DNA of 9,574 bases from an uncultured Porphyromonadaceae bacterium. GTDB taxonomy: Bacteria > Bacteroidota > Bacteroidia > Bacteroidales > Muribaculaceae. Location: positions 1-9,574 of the forward strand of contig CAMWMW010000027.1 of assembly GCA_947175455.1 (NCBI GenBank), given 5' to 3'. Shown piece after piece: positions 1 to 8,009 of this stretch. How positions within the stretch are numbered: the first letter of the stretch is position 1; each line of letters opens with the position of its first letter. A program made the position numbers and the translations under genes. A model generated the notes under the pieces. The model was not told the origin of the DNA and did no database searches. It was given only the letters and a program-made list of their open reading frames with translations.

Positions 1-126
1 TGAATCGGTATTCTCATATACAAGAACTTTAAATTCTTGATTTGCCGATAGATTGTGGAGAGAGTTCGATTGTGCGAAAGCAGGTAAGGCGGCGGCCAGA
101 ATGAGTGAAGATAGAAATCTGTTCAT
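1..126 (-). CDS. Exported protein of unknown function, N-terminal part only
   Basis: The gene starts at an ATG at 126-124 and stays open for 42 codons to the left edge, so it is partial. The first residues read MNRFLSSLILAAALPAFA followed by QSNS. This is a typical type I signal peptide: a basic N-terminus, a hydrophobic core, and an AFA cleavage site at about residue 18. The mature start (NLSANQEFKVLVYENTDS) has no motif I recognise. The start lies one base after the stop codon of the TPR-CHAT gene, so the two are almost certainly co-transcribed and probably translationally coupled. No Shine-Dalgarno sequence is visible, as is usual in Bacteroidetes. The function is unknown. Context suggests an extracytoplasmic partner or substrate of the CHAT protein, but that is inference. 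Confidence 0.72.
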   Translation of the reverse strand, partial: MNRFLSSLILAAALPAFAQSNSLHNLSANQEFKVLVYENTDS

Positions 127-127
127 G

Positions 128-2434
128 TTAAATATCTGTATTGTCTATTAAAATAAATGGTGCCCACATCGACTGATTGGCGAAAGGGTATGACACAACC
201 GTATTGCCGGTCTCTATTGTCCTGGAGGATTGAATTGCCGGATCATATTCTTCGATTATCTCCGGTTCTTCAACGCTGTAGCCGCGCAGATAATCCTGTG
301 CAAGACGAAAGGCTTCGGATTTTGATTTTCCGAGAACTGTGAGTTTATAAAACATTGTCATGAACCTCATGGCAGCCTCATCGTTGACTTCCCACAAAGT
401 AGCTATAATTGTTCCGGCTCCGGCAATCTTGAATCCTCTCACGAGTCCGGCGGGGCCTTCGTCACTGACTTTGCCGTCGGCTGTCTGGCAGGCAGACAGG
501 ACGACAAATCCGATGTTCCGCATGTCCATATCGCAGAGTTCTCTTGCAGATAGGAGACCGTCTTCTCTATCGGTGTGTCTGTGGGCGTTATTGGCACCAG
601 ACAGAACAAGCCCGGATGCTAGTAGCGATCTGTCTGCCGAGATGGAGTCGGAGAGTATATAGTTCACCTTGTCATCATCCAGATGCAGTGTATATCCGTG
701 GGTTGAAATATGCATACCGCCATATTTGCCACAATTATGTTTCAAATACTCCTCAGACAACTTATAAGTATGTTCCGCATGTGGCATGAGCCGGAATATT
801 GTATCTACCTCAGCCTTCATTCCTGGCAAAGATGAAAATGATATCTCCCGGATATTATCCATAAGGAAATCCGCGGCATTGTGGTTTGGCAGGATACTTC
901 CTGTGTCAGAATCCGGGATACCGTCAAAATCAAAGCCGCCGGCAAGCAGAAAACCACTATGGGTGGAACTTCTCTTTTCTGACAACAGATTGACAAGATT
1001 GGTCAGACGGTGGATACGTATATCAACTGGGATACCGGGCAGATGTTCGATAGCAAGAAGGTTGAAAATTCCGTCAGGAACGAAAAACAGACGGTCGATG
1101 TTGCCAATCCCCTCGAGCACAGGTGTCCAGATTCTTTGAGTAAGAGATGAATCGGAATACACGGCATCGATGTAATCTGCACGTCCGCAAGAGATCGCGG
1201 TCTTAAGCCTTATGCCGTTTATTTTATGGTTTTCAATCTCTGAAACAAGACCTAACGGCACGAACTTTATATTCTCTTTAGTCGCCACTATGGCTCCCAT
1301 GCGGTTTTCAAGCTTTCCTGAATTGTCTCGTTTCGGGTATACCACAAAATCAACGGCAGCATCCTTTTCCCTTAAACGATTCCTTATATCCCTGCCATTA
1401 TAGTCAAGGATACTTTTGAAATCCGAGCCTTTTGCCGGAATCGAGATGCTACGTCTGAACAGAGCCACATCAAACAATAGTTCAGGATAACTGTTCTCAA
1501 GCCCGAATGCGAGTGATAAAAGAGGTTTTTCTTTTTTCCAGAAATCAAGTCGGTTCTGCACAGACATTCTCTCAAAGGCTGATATTATGTTCTGTCTGTT
1601 GAGATTGAAATATTCCCTGAATTCTTCTTTTGCTTTTTCTGTGTTACCGCATGCGAGAAGTATCTCAGCTTTCTTTCTTCTCATAATAATAAGATCCGGA
1701 TGAGATAAGGTCACAGTGCGGGCAAGTCCTGAAAGAGCGGTGTCGATATGCTTGATTGCCAGTTCGCAATTCTGGCTGAATGCCTCAGACAAGGCAAGGT
1801 TGGAAAGGGAGATGTATTTTTCAGCAGTCAGTCTGCCGTATAATGAATCGGCGATGCTTAACTGCACGGATGCGTCAGCCCATTTTCCCTGTTGCATATA
1901 CAGGACACCGAGATTCTGACATATTGTCGCCTTGTCGGTAGAGTCGGAAGATTCCGATAATGCGGTCTTATAAAGATTTTCAGCCTGTTGAAAACGTTCG
2001 GTACGGGTGTATACGGAAGCCAGATTGGTTATTCTCCTGTTCTCCGTATCTTGGTTGAGACAAGGCAGATCATTGAGAATCTTTTCCGCTTCAGAATATT
2101 GTCCTGTCTGTATAAGAAGGTCGGTCTTATTGAGAGAGATTATTGCGCGGTTCAATTCTGAAGCATCGATTCCGAGAGCGGCATTATAGTCGGCAAGTGC
2201 CGCTGAATAATTCCCTGTTTTTTTATGACATCTGGCTCTTGAATCATATGCTTCAAACAATAATGATGTCCGGGAGTGCGGTGAATTAATCACACTGTCA
2301 AGGGCTCTTACGGCATCTGTATATCTGTTTTGGCTCGCCAGATTCCGGGCTCGCCCCATTGTCTGATACACAGAGGCGTTGCAGAGAGACCACCACAAAA
2401 GGCTCAATATCAGTGACAGTGCGAATCTTGCCAT
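128..2434 (-). CDS. Exported TPR-CHAT protein (caspase-fold cysteine peptidase)
   Basis: This 768-residue protein has three parts. Residues 1 to about 21 are a signal peptide (LSLILSLLWWSLCNA), so it probably acts outside the cytoplasm. Residues about 28-280 form six or seven TPR-like helical repeats with the usual pattern of small and aromatic residues, for example around KTGNYSAALADYNAAL. Residues about 430-765 are a CHAT domain of the clan CD (caspase/separase) fold. The expected catalytic pair is intact: His579 in HISTHG and Cys649 in LSACQTADG. The conserved downstream segments GPAGLVRGFKIAGA, TLWEVND and the final WAPFILI are also present. An acidic insert (about residues 722-745) separates the last helix from WAPF. 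TPRs normally bind peptides, and CHAT domains in characterised relatives cleave proteins, so an exported regulated protease is likely; the substrate is unknown. The ATG start is one base from the preceding stop, and the stop is one base from the next start. Confidence 0.9.
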   Translation of the reverse strand: MARFALSLILSLLWWSLCNASVYQTMGRARNLASQNRYTDAVRALDSVINSPHSRTSLLFEAYDSRARCHKKTGNYSAALADYNAALGIDASELNRAIISLNKTDLLIQTGQYSEAEKILNDLPCLNQDTENRRITNLASVYTRTERFQQAENLYKTALSESSDSTDKATICQNLGVLYMQQGKWADASVQLSIADSLYGRLTAEKYISLSNLALSEAFSQNCELAIKHIDTALSGLARTVTLSHPDLIIMRRKKAEILLACGNTEKAKEEFREYFNLNRQNIISAFERMSVQNRLDFWKKEKPLLSLAFGLENSYPELLFDVALFRRSISIPAKGSDFKSILDYNGRDIRNRLREKDAAVDFVVYPKRDNSGKLENRMGAIVATKENIKFVPLGLVSEIENHKINGIRLKTAISCGRADYIDAVYSDSSLTQRIWTPVLEGIGNIDRLFFVPDGIFNLLAIEHLPGIPVDIRIHRLTNLVNLLSEKRSSTHSGFLLAGGFDFDGIPDSDTGSILPNHNAADFLMDNIREISFSSLPGMKAEVDTIFRLMPHAEHTYKLSEEYLKHNCGKYGGMHISTHGYTLHLDDDKVNYILSDSISADRSLLASGLVLSGANNAHRHTDREDGLLSARELCDMDMRNIGFVVLSACQTADGKVSDEGPAGLVRGFKIAGAGTIIATLWEVNDEAAMRFMTMFYKLTVLGKSKSEAFRLAQDYLRGYSVEEPEIIEEYDPAIQSSRTIETGNTVVSYPFANQSMWAPFILIDNTDI

Positions 2435-2435
2435 T

Positions 2436-3065
2436 TCAGTTCAACGCTATTACATATGTAACGTCAGTATCATTTATGTTGGATATTGAAAGTTCAATCC
2501 AGCCGGGATTTTCCATATCCCATTCTATCCAGGATGAGTTGCCTGATGTAGAAAAGTCTTTATATTCTTTGCCTGAATCTCTATCTCTTAATACTGCCAC
2601 GGGCGGCTGCACACCATCCGATGATAAAAACAGCGTAACATGCCCCTCGCATCTTAGCTCGGCTGTCACGTTTCCTTTTGCCTTTACGCCGTGATGCGAT
2701 ACATATATCTCCGGATCCGAGAGAGAGGACTCGCGTAATAGAGAAGCCTCGTCAAGTCCGGCGATTATAAAATCATTCAACAACATCCTGTCGGCATATT
2801 CGGGAAGAAAATATATCTTGGGTGATATGCGGTCAGCAGTAGGTGCGATACGTATATATTCATCGGGAATTGCCGATACTTCAAGATTGTCGAGCATCTC
2901 GAGCGCCGATTCCATGAGAGTCTTGTCTTGATTCGCCAATGCCTCGTTCATAGTCCTGCAAGCGATCATGTAATTGCGCATTACAGAAGGAAGCGTCTCA
3001 CCGGCGATACATCCGTTATGAACAAAGCCACACAAAATTATTATGAAGGCGATATATTTTCTCAT
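2436..3065 (-). CDS. Small exported protein of unknown function, CHAT partner candidate
   Basis: I do not recognise a named family. I chose the ATG at 3065-3063 because it begins a normal signal peptide (MRKYIAFIIILCGFV, cleavage probably after CIA near residue 21). The frame is open upstream to an ATG at 3098, but that start would place 11 polar residues before the signal and overlap nspC. The chosen start lies four bases after the nspC stop. The product is 209 residues. After the signal there is a helical stretch to about residue 100. The C-terminal half has alternating beta-type segments and ends in ELSISNINDTDVTYVIALN, a pattern reminiscent of PPC-like or jelly-roll beta domains found with secreted peptidases; this likeness is weak. 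Cys19 (NGC) does not make a good lipobox. The stop is one base before the TPR-CHAT start, which implies a shared role. Confidence 0.78.
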   Translation of the reverse strand: MRKYIAFIIILCGFVHNGCIAGETLPSVMRNYMIACRTMNEALANQDKTLMESALEMLDNLEVSAIPDEYIRIAPTADRISPKIYFLPEYADRMLLNDFIIAGLDEASLLRESSLSDPEIYVSHHGVKAKGNVTAELRCEGHVTLFLSSDGVQPPVAVLRDRDSGKEYKDFSTSGNSSWIEWDMENPGWIELSISNINDTDVTYVIALN

Positions 3066-3069
3066 TGCA

Positions 3070-4248
3070 TCAATCCATTCTTGTTTTATAATCATCATAT
3101 GTGTATTCCCTGAGGAGTACAGGAGAGCCTTTGACAGGGGACAGCCATATGGAAGGATGCTGAATGCCGTTGAACATGTTTGTTTTTACAGTGGTGTAAT
3201 GGTTCATGTCAAGAAGAGTCAGCGTGTCTCCGGCTTTCAATGGCTCTGCAAATTTCCAGTCTCCCGTAAAATCTCCACTCAGACATGAATTACCTCCGAG
3301 TCTGTAGACATGCCCTTCTGCGGCATCATCGGGGAGAGCCTCAAGAATGTTAGGTCTATACGGCATTTCAAGGCAGTCCGGCATATGGCATGCAAAAGAA
3401 GCGTCTATTATTGCCGTTTTGATGCCTGCATCTTCAACAACGTCAAGCACACTTGTAACCAGATCGCCTGTCTGCCAGGTGAACGCGCTTCCAGGTTCCA
3501 TTATCAGCTGAAGTGAAGGATATTCTTCATGAAGCTTATTTAATATGGATATGAGATGCTTTAAGTCGTAATCTTTACGTGTCATAAGATGTCCGCCTCC
3601 CATGTTTAGCCATTTTATGCCCGGCAAGAGATGTCCGTATTCAGTCTTGAATGCTTCAAGAACTTTTTCAAGGTCATAACTTGATGACTCACATAACGCG
3701 TGGAAATGCAGTCCCTCGATTCCATCCGGTAATCCGTCAGCAAGATTCTCCGGTTTCTCTCCGAATCGCGATCCCGGCACACATGGGTTATATATATCTG
3801 TCTCAATCACACTGCAGTGTGGATTAACGCGTAGACCTGCTGAAACCTGTTTATCCGGATGAGAATTATTGTATTCTTTCAACATCGGATAAAACTTATT
3901 GAACTGGGAGAGCGAATTGAATGTGATATGTGAGCTTCCCTTTAGAAACTCAGGGAATGATTTGTCTGTATATACAGGGCAATATGTATGGACTTCATTG
4001 CCCAGAAACTCAAGCGACAGTTTCATTTCATTCAAAGAACTCGCGGTGGAGGCTTTGAAGTAGTCTGCAATTATGGGAAATGTTTTCCAGAGAGCATTTG
4101 CCTTGAATGCCATTATTATCTTGACTCCGCCTTCTTTGGCAACATGGCTGAGGATTTCCATGTTGCGGCGAATACGGTCTTCGTATACTATGTAATAAGG
4201 TGTGTCTATATCTGAATGCATAATGAAAATTTTATTTAGAAGAGACAT
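3070..4248 (-). CDS. nspC: Carboxynorspermidine/carboxyspermidine decarboxylase
   Basis: This is a cytoplasmic PLP enzyme of the alanine racemase-like fold III group. It decarboxylates carboxyspermidine or carboxynorspermidine to the polyamine, the last step of the carboxyspermidine dehydrogenase route that many gut bacteria use for spermidine. Visible features are the PLP-binding Lys49 in AFKAN, HALCE at 183-187, the phosphate-binding glycine stretch GGGH at 217-220, EPGSA at 251-255, the family signature MPDCLEMPYRP at about 289-299, and the second active-site segment GGNSCLSGD at 318-326 (Cys322, Asp326). The length (392) fits the family. The first ATG abuts the helicase stop (TAAATG). A second ATG at 4221 would remove nine residues and give the usual spacing to the lysine (Lys40), so the true start is uncertain. 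The dehydrogenase partner gene is not in the window. Confidence 0.93.
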   Translation of the reverse strand: MSLLNKIFIMHSDIDTPYYIVYEDRIRRNMEILSHVAKEGGVKIIMAFKANALWKTFPIIADYFKASTASSLNEMKLSLEFLGNEVHTYCPVYTDKSFPEFLKGSSHITFNSLSQFNKFYPMLKEYNNSHPDKQVSAGLRVNPHCSVIETDIYNPCVPGSRFGEKPENLADGLPDGIEGLHFHALCESSSYDLEKVLEAFKTEYGHLLPGIKWLNMGGGHLMTRKDYDLKHLISILNKLHEEYPSLQLIMEPGSAFTWQTGDLVTSVLDVVEDAGIKTAIIDASFACHMPDCLEMPYRPNILEALPDDAAEGHVYRLGGNSCLSGDFTGDWKFAEPLKAGDTLTLLDMNHYTTVKTNMFNGIQHPSIWLSPVKGSPVLLREYTYDDYKTRMD

Positions 4249-6624
4249 TTAACCGATAATCTCGAATTTGGCAAATTTCAAGAGGAGTTTCTTTATACCT
4301 GTGACCCCGAAGTCTACTGTGACGCTCGGTTCTCCCTGCACATTGCCCATCATGGTGATTTCACCCTCTCCGAGTTTAGGATGGCGTATTCGCATTCCGA
4401 TTGCAAGCTCATCGGGAGTATGCATCGGTTTTATGGCAGCTCCGACTCCAGTCGTGTCCATTCTATGCAGGCTGTTGACAGCGGTTTTGCCATAATCCGG
4501 GCGTGACGAAGGAGATCCGTAATCCGAGAATCTTCCGGAACGGAAAGAATCAGCAGGATTGGTTCTTCTTGCCGTATTGTATGTTTTATAATTGGCAGCA
4601 GGATTGATGAACTTTTCAGATGCTCCTTCGTCAATATTTACAGATGAAACGAGCTTAAGATATCTGGGGTCTATTTCTGAAAGGAAGCGCGAAGGTCGTG
4701 TGAGGGTTGTCTGACCGTTTCTGAAGCGAGAGCCGGCAAAAAGTATCACACACGTTTCCTTGGCACGCGTGATTGCGACATAGAGCAATCTGCGTTCTTC
4801 CTCGATCTGTGCGAGAGAGTCCATGCTCATGGAAGAAGGGAAAAGGTCTTCTTCCACGCCGACTACGTATATATGTTTGAATTCAAGCCCTTTCGCGGCG
4901 TGTACTGTCATAAGCGTGACCCGGGGCTCCTCATTGTCATCATTCTGATCCTGATCTGTTGCCAGCATCACATCCGACAAAAACGCTCTCATCGAGATGT
5001 CGGCATCCGTTTCCTCCTCCAGCCTTGAATCAACAAAATCCTTAAGACCGGAAAGAAGCTCTGTAAGGTTCTCGTGCTTGCTGATGCTTTCCGGCGTTCT
5101 GTCATGCGCAAGAGCTGTCAGTATGCCGGTGCGGTTATATATAAGTTGTCCAAGTTCGAATGCGTTGGAATTTTCATTGTCAGCAATGAATAATCTTATA
5201 AGATCCGCAAAAGCGGCAAGTTTCTTTTGAGTACCTCCGTTTATGCCGGCATCATATTTTGTTATGTCCGATATTATCCCCCACAGACTCGAAGCATGTT
5301 CGGAGGCACAAGCCTGGACCTTTTTCATTGTGGTCTCTCCGATTCCTCTTGCAGGATAGTTGATTATCCGTCTGAGAGCCTCGTCATCGTCAGGGTTTAT
5401 GGCAATCCTGAAATAGGCTATGACATCCTTGATTTCCTTACGTTGGTAAAATGAAAGACCTCCATAGATTCGGTAGTTGATATTTCTTTTGCGCAAGGCT
5501 TCTTCCAGAACACGGCTCTGGGCGTTGGTGCGGTAAAGAATCGCGTAGTCGTCAAGAGAATCGTGACAAGTCAGTTTAGACCCGGAAATAAGATTAGAGA
5601 CCATATATGCCTCTTCGATATCCGAATATGTTCTTATGACCTCCACAGGTGCACCAACCTCGTTCTCGCTGTAAACCTCCTTTTTCAATTGATTGGTGTT
5701 CTTGGAGATAAGACTGCCTGCCGCGTTTACAATATTCTGTGTCGAACGGTAATTGCGTTCAAGTTTGAAAATACGTAAACCCGGATAACGCTTTTCGAGG
5801 TTGATTATGTTTCCTATGTTCGCTCCCCTGAAAGAGTAGATGCTTTGCGCGTCGTCTCCGACAACACAAAGCTTCATGTCGTCTCCGGTCAGTTGAGACA
5901 CAATCAGATGCTGGGCGAAGTTGGTGTCCTGATACTCATCTACAAGAATATACCTGAAAAACTCCTGATAGTGTCTGCGCACATCGGGATGATCACGAAG
6001 AAGTTCATTCATATAGAAGAGTATATCATCGAAATCCATCGCGTTGGCACGATGACATCTGTCTCGGTATATCTTGTAAATCTGTCCGATCATGGGTCGT
6101 TTGGCACGTTTGTCGGCATCGTAATATTCTTTTGTGCCGAGATACTGCTCAGGTGTGACCATCGCATTTTTGGCATTGGATATCGCAGATGCTACAATAG
6201 CAGGCTTGTAAATTTTATCGTCAAGCAATAGTTCCTTGACAATCATTTTTATCAGCGACTTGGAATCGGTGGTGTCATATATTGTAAATCCGGGTTTGAA
6301 GCCGATCAATTCCGCGTTTCCGCGCAACAGACGTAAGAATATGGAGTGAAAGGTTCCCATCCATAGTCTTGATGAGATCTTCTGACCCACAAGAGCGGAG
6401 ATGCGTTCTTTCATTTCTCTCGCAGCCTTGTTGGTGAAAGTCAACGCCATGATTCGATATGGTTCAAAACCGTTGTCAAGCAGATTCACTATCTTGTATG
6501 TGAGGACGCGGGTTTTGCCGGAACCGGCACCAGCTATCACAAGTGACGGTCCATCCTTATATTCCACGGCGGCACGTTGCTGCGGATTAAGGAGATCAAG
6601 GTAATTATAACTAATTTCTGACAA
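4249..6624 (-). CDS. UvrD/PcrA-type superfamily 1 DNA helicase
   Basis: This 791-residue 3'-5' helicase of the UvrD/Rep/PcrA group unwinds DNA in repair and replication restart, in the cytoplasm. All SF1A motifs are present in order: Walker A AGAGSGKT at 31-38, motif Ia ALTFTNKAAREM at 60-71, Walker B LVDEYQDTN at 227-235, motif III GDDAQSIYSFRGA at 256-268, motif IV LERNYRST at 288-295, motif V TVHAAKGLEF at 573-582 and motif VI RRLLYVAITRAKE at 611-623. A low-complexity linker (about 665-735) leads to a small C-terminal beta domain (IRHPKLGEGEI to the end) like the PcrA/UvrD tail that binds RNA polymerase or DNA. There is no nuclease domain. The start must be TTG at 6624-6622: an in-frame TGA lies nine bases upstream, and the first Met is inside motif Ia. 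The gene follows the HsdR-like gene by 13 bases and abuts nspC. I leave the symbol blank because uvrD and pcrA cannot be told apart here. Confidence 0.95.
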   Translation of the reverse strand: MSEISYNYLDLLNPQQRAAVEYKDGPSLVIAGAGSGKTRVLTYKIVNLLDNGFEPYRIMALTFTNKAAREMKERISALVGQKISSRLWMGTFHSIFLRLLRGNAELIGFKPGFTIYDTTDSKSLIKMIVKELLLDDKIYKPAIVASAISNAKNAMVTPEQYLGTKEYYDADKRAKRPMIGQIYKIYRDRCHRANAMDFDDILFYMNELLRDHPDVRRHYQEFFRYILVDEYQDTNFAQHLIVSQLTGDDMKLCVVGDDAQSIYSFRGANIGNIINLEKRYPGLRIFKLERNYRSTQNIVNAAGSLISKNTNQLKKEVYSENEVGAPVEVIRTYSDIEEAYMVSNLISGSKLTCHDSLDDYAILYRTNAQSRVLEEALRKRNINYRIYGGLSFYQRKEIKDVIAYFRIAINPDDDEALRRIINYPARGIGETTMKKVQACASEHASSLWGIISDITKYDAGINGGTQKKLAAFADLIRLFIADNENSNAFELGQLIYNRTGILTALAHDRTPESISKHENLTELLSGLKDFVDSRLEEETDADISMRAFLSDVMLATDQDQNDDNEEPRVTLMTVHAAKGLEFKHIYVVGVEEDLFPSSMSMDSLAQIEEERRLLYVAITRAKETCVILFAGSRFRNGQTTLTRPSRFLSEIDPRYLKLVSSVNIDEGASEKFINPAANYKTYNTARRTNPADSFRSGRFSDYGSPSSRPDYGKTAVNSLHRMDTTGVGAAIKPMHTPDELAIGMRIRHPKLGEGEITMMGNVQGEPSVTVDFGVTGIKKLLLKFAKFEIIG

Positions 6625-6637
6625 AACTATTCAAAAT

Positions 6638-7114
6638 TCAATTGGCACTGAATGCGCTGTTTAAATCATTATAATCAGGAATTGCCGGTATAAAGTTATA
6701 TGTGTTATTTGAGTAGTCGATTACACAGCAATAATGGTTCAGACCGTTGGAGACAATCAGATACCGCGCTTTAAGCACCATATTATACCTTACAATCTGA
6801 TCAAAAGTGTCTTGCGTTATCCTGACCTCCGGCGCTTTGTATTCGACAATGAGCAATGGCGTGCCGTCTTTGTTGAAGACCACCGAGTCGCACCGTTTTT
6901 TCATGCCGTTGACTGTGATGCCAATTTCATTTGCCATCAGAGATTGCGGATAATGGAAAGCATTGTGCAACCATGCGGTGAACTGCTGGCGTACGTATTC
7001 TTCCGGAGTAAGAGCCACCAGTTTGTCGCGCAAAGAATCATATACTTTTACAATTCCGTCCTGTTCTTTAATTTTAAGAGGAGAGAAGGGAATATTTAGC
7101 TGGGGGAATTTCAA
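6638..7114 (-). CDS. Type I restriction enzyme HsdR N-terminal domain protein (PD-(D/E)XK)
   Basis: This 158-residue protein matches the stand-alone HsdR N-terminal domain family common in Bacteroidetes. The PD-(D/E)XK core is visible: Glu63, Asp76 in RCDSVVF, and Glu91 and Lys93 in LLIVEYKAP, followed by a helix with QIVRY and the strand ARYLIVSNG. The upstream LTPEEYVRQQF segment is also typical. A metal-dependent nuclease or nucleic-acid-binding role is likely, but there is no helicase or translocase domain, no hsdM or hsdS, and hence no restriction system. The start is TTG at 7114-7112: the codon just upstream is an in-frame TAA and the next Met is residue 60, so TTG is the only start that keeps the domain whole. 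It sits 24 bases after the S1/P1 nuclease stop and 13 bases before the helicase. The physiological role is unknown. Confidence 0.88.
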   Translation of the reverse strand: MKFPQLNIPFSPLKIKEQDGIVKVYDSLRDKLVALTPEEYVRQQFTAWLHNAFHYPQSLMANEIGITVNGMKKRCDSVVFNKDGTPLLIVEYKAPEVRITQDTFDQIVRYNMVLKARYLIVSNGLNHYCCVIDYSNNTYNFIPAIPDYNDLNSAFSAN

Positions 7115-7138
7115 TTAACTGTTATGTTTTATTTGGAT

Positions 7139-7960
7139 TCAGTTCTTTTTTATTATATTGTTTGCTCCTACATAGTGCGGGTCAAGAATGGAGTTGAGCA
7201 GATCCGCCAGACGAAGACCGCCACGGAGAAACTGTTCTTCTATGACAGGAGTCCATTTTGCAATATAGTCATAGCTGAGTTTTGAATCCTCCGGAGTTGT
7301 ATCATATACTTCAGCTGCAATCTGATAACATTCTTTGCCCCATTTTTCAGGAGAACCGTCTGCGATTATTGCTGCCTCTTCTTCGGGTGTGGCACGGTCT
7401 ATCTGCTGCTGCCATTCTGTATAACTCCATTTGTGTGCCGACTCAGGCAGACTGCTGTCCCATATCGAATGCAGGTTCTTGGGCGAGTTGAAATACTTTA
7501 CCATCCATCTGTTGCCGCCGAGATCGCTACGGTGTCCCATGTGCATGGGCTGATGGATGTCGCCGACGAGATGCACAAGCATTTTGAGGGCAAGAGATTT
7601 TTGCTCATCGGAAGAATCAGGATTGTTCAGTATGGAAGCCTGTTCGCGAATGGCTCTGACGACATCGCCGGATTCATGGAGCTGTGCATTTTCGAATGTT
7701 TCATCAGCATCAATATTCTTGTAATGCCATGTTTTGGAATAACTGTATTCAGGAGTGTGTGAAGCATTGTCAAGCCAATTGGCGTAATACACTATGGATT
7801 TACCGCCAAGCAGTTTTTCAGCGGCAGCTTTTGCAACCGGGGTAAGATGGTTTTCAGCAATAAAACATACGGTGTCATGACCTTTCTGACCCCAGGAGAA
7901 ACATTGGATTGAAGTAGCGGCAATCAATGTTGCGCTTAAGAGTATTTTTTTAGATTTCAT
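7139..7960 (-). CDS. Secreted S1/P1-type zinc nuclease
   Basis: This 273-residue protein belongs to the S1/P1 nuclease family, trinuclear-zinc enzymes that cut single-stranded DNA and RNA and remove 3'-phosphates. Residues 1-22 are a signal peptide (ILLSATLIAATSIQCFS). Cleavage would expose Trp23, whose free amino group is the first zinc ligand in the family. The remaining ligands known from P1 nuclease can all be placed: His28 (WGQKGH), Asp64 (NWLDN), His79 (TWHYKN), His130, Asp134 and His140 (HLVGDIHQPMH), and His164 and Asp168 (NLHSIWD). It is therefore probably active, outside the cytoplasm, perhaps in nucleic acid scavenging. The ATG at 7960-7958 opens the leftward gene series just downstream of a TAnnTTTG box. 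Confidence 0.95.
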   Translation of the reverse strand: MKSKKILLSATLIAATSIQCFSWGQKGHDTVCFIAENHLTPVAKAAAEKLLGGKSIVYYANWLDNASHTPEYSYSKTWHYKNIDADETFENAQLHESGDVVRAIREQASILNNPDSSDEQKSLALKMLVHLVGDIHQPMHMGHRSDLGGNRWMVKYFNSPKNLHSIWDSSLPESAHKWSYTEWQQQIDRATPEEEAAIIADGSPEKWGKECYQIAAEVYDTTPEDSKLSYDYIAKWTPVIEEQFLRGGLRLADLLNSILDPHYVGANNIIKKN

Positions 7961-7978
7961 GCCTCATGTAATTTTTTA

Positions 7979-7986
7979 CAAAAATA
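7979..7986 (-). promoter_or_regulatory. Bacteroidetes -7 promoter box for the leftward operon
   Basis: On the minus strand this reads TATTTTTG, an exact match to the Bacteroidetes -7 consensus TAnnTTTG. It lies 18 bases before the S1/P1 nuclease ATG, in the only gap large enough for a promoter upstream of the leftward genes. I see no clear -33 TTG element, so the call rests on one box and its position in AT-rich DNA. Transcription would begin only a few bases before the gene, giving a very short leader. Confidence 0.45.
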
Positions 7987-8009
7987 ATAAAATATAGCGA
8001 TAAAATCAT

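Noticed and set aside
128..2434. TPR-CHAT as part of a type III-E CRISPR (Craspase) system
   Set aside because: There is no CRISPR array or gRAMP-like gene, and the protein has an export signal, which does not fit a cytoplasmic CRISPR partner.
2436..3065. Lipoprotein with Cys19 as lipid attachment site
   Set aside because: The residues before the Cys (VHNG) are a poor lipobox, and a signal peptidase I site (CIA) follows directly.
5845..6231. A 128-codon plus-strand open frame inside the helicase
   Set aside because: It is a shadow of the strongly conserved helicase frame and shows no recognisable protein pattern.
6734..7099. A 121-codon plus-strand open frame opposite the HsdR-like gene
   Set aside because: The opposite strand encodes the conserved PD-(D/E)XK domain, so this frame is an antisense by-product.
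6638..7114. A type I restriction-modification locus
   Set aside because: Only the HsdR N-terminal domain is present. There is no translocase, methylase or specificity gene nearby, and the neighbours are housekeeping-type genes.
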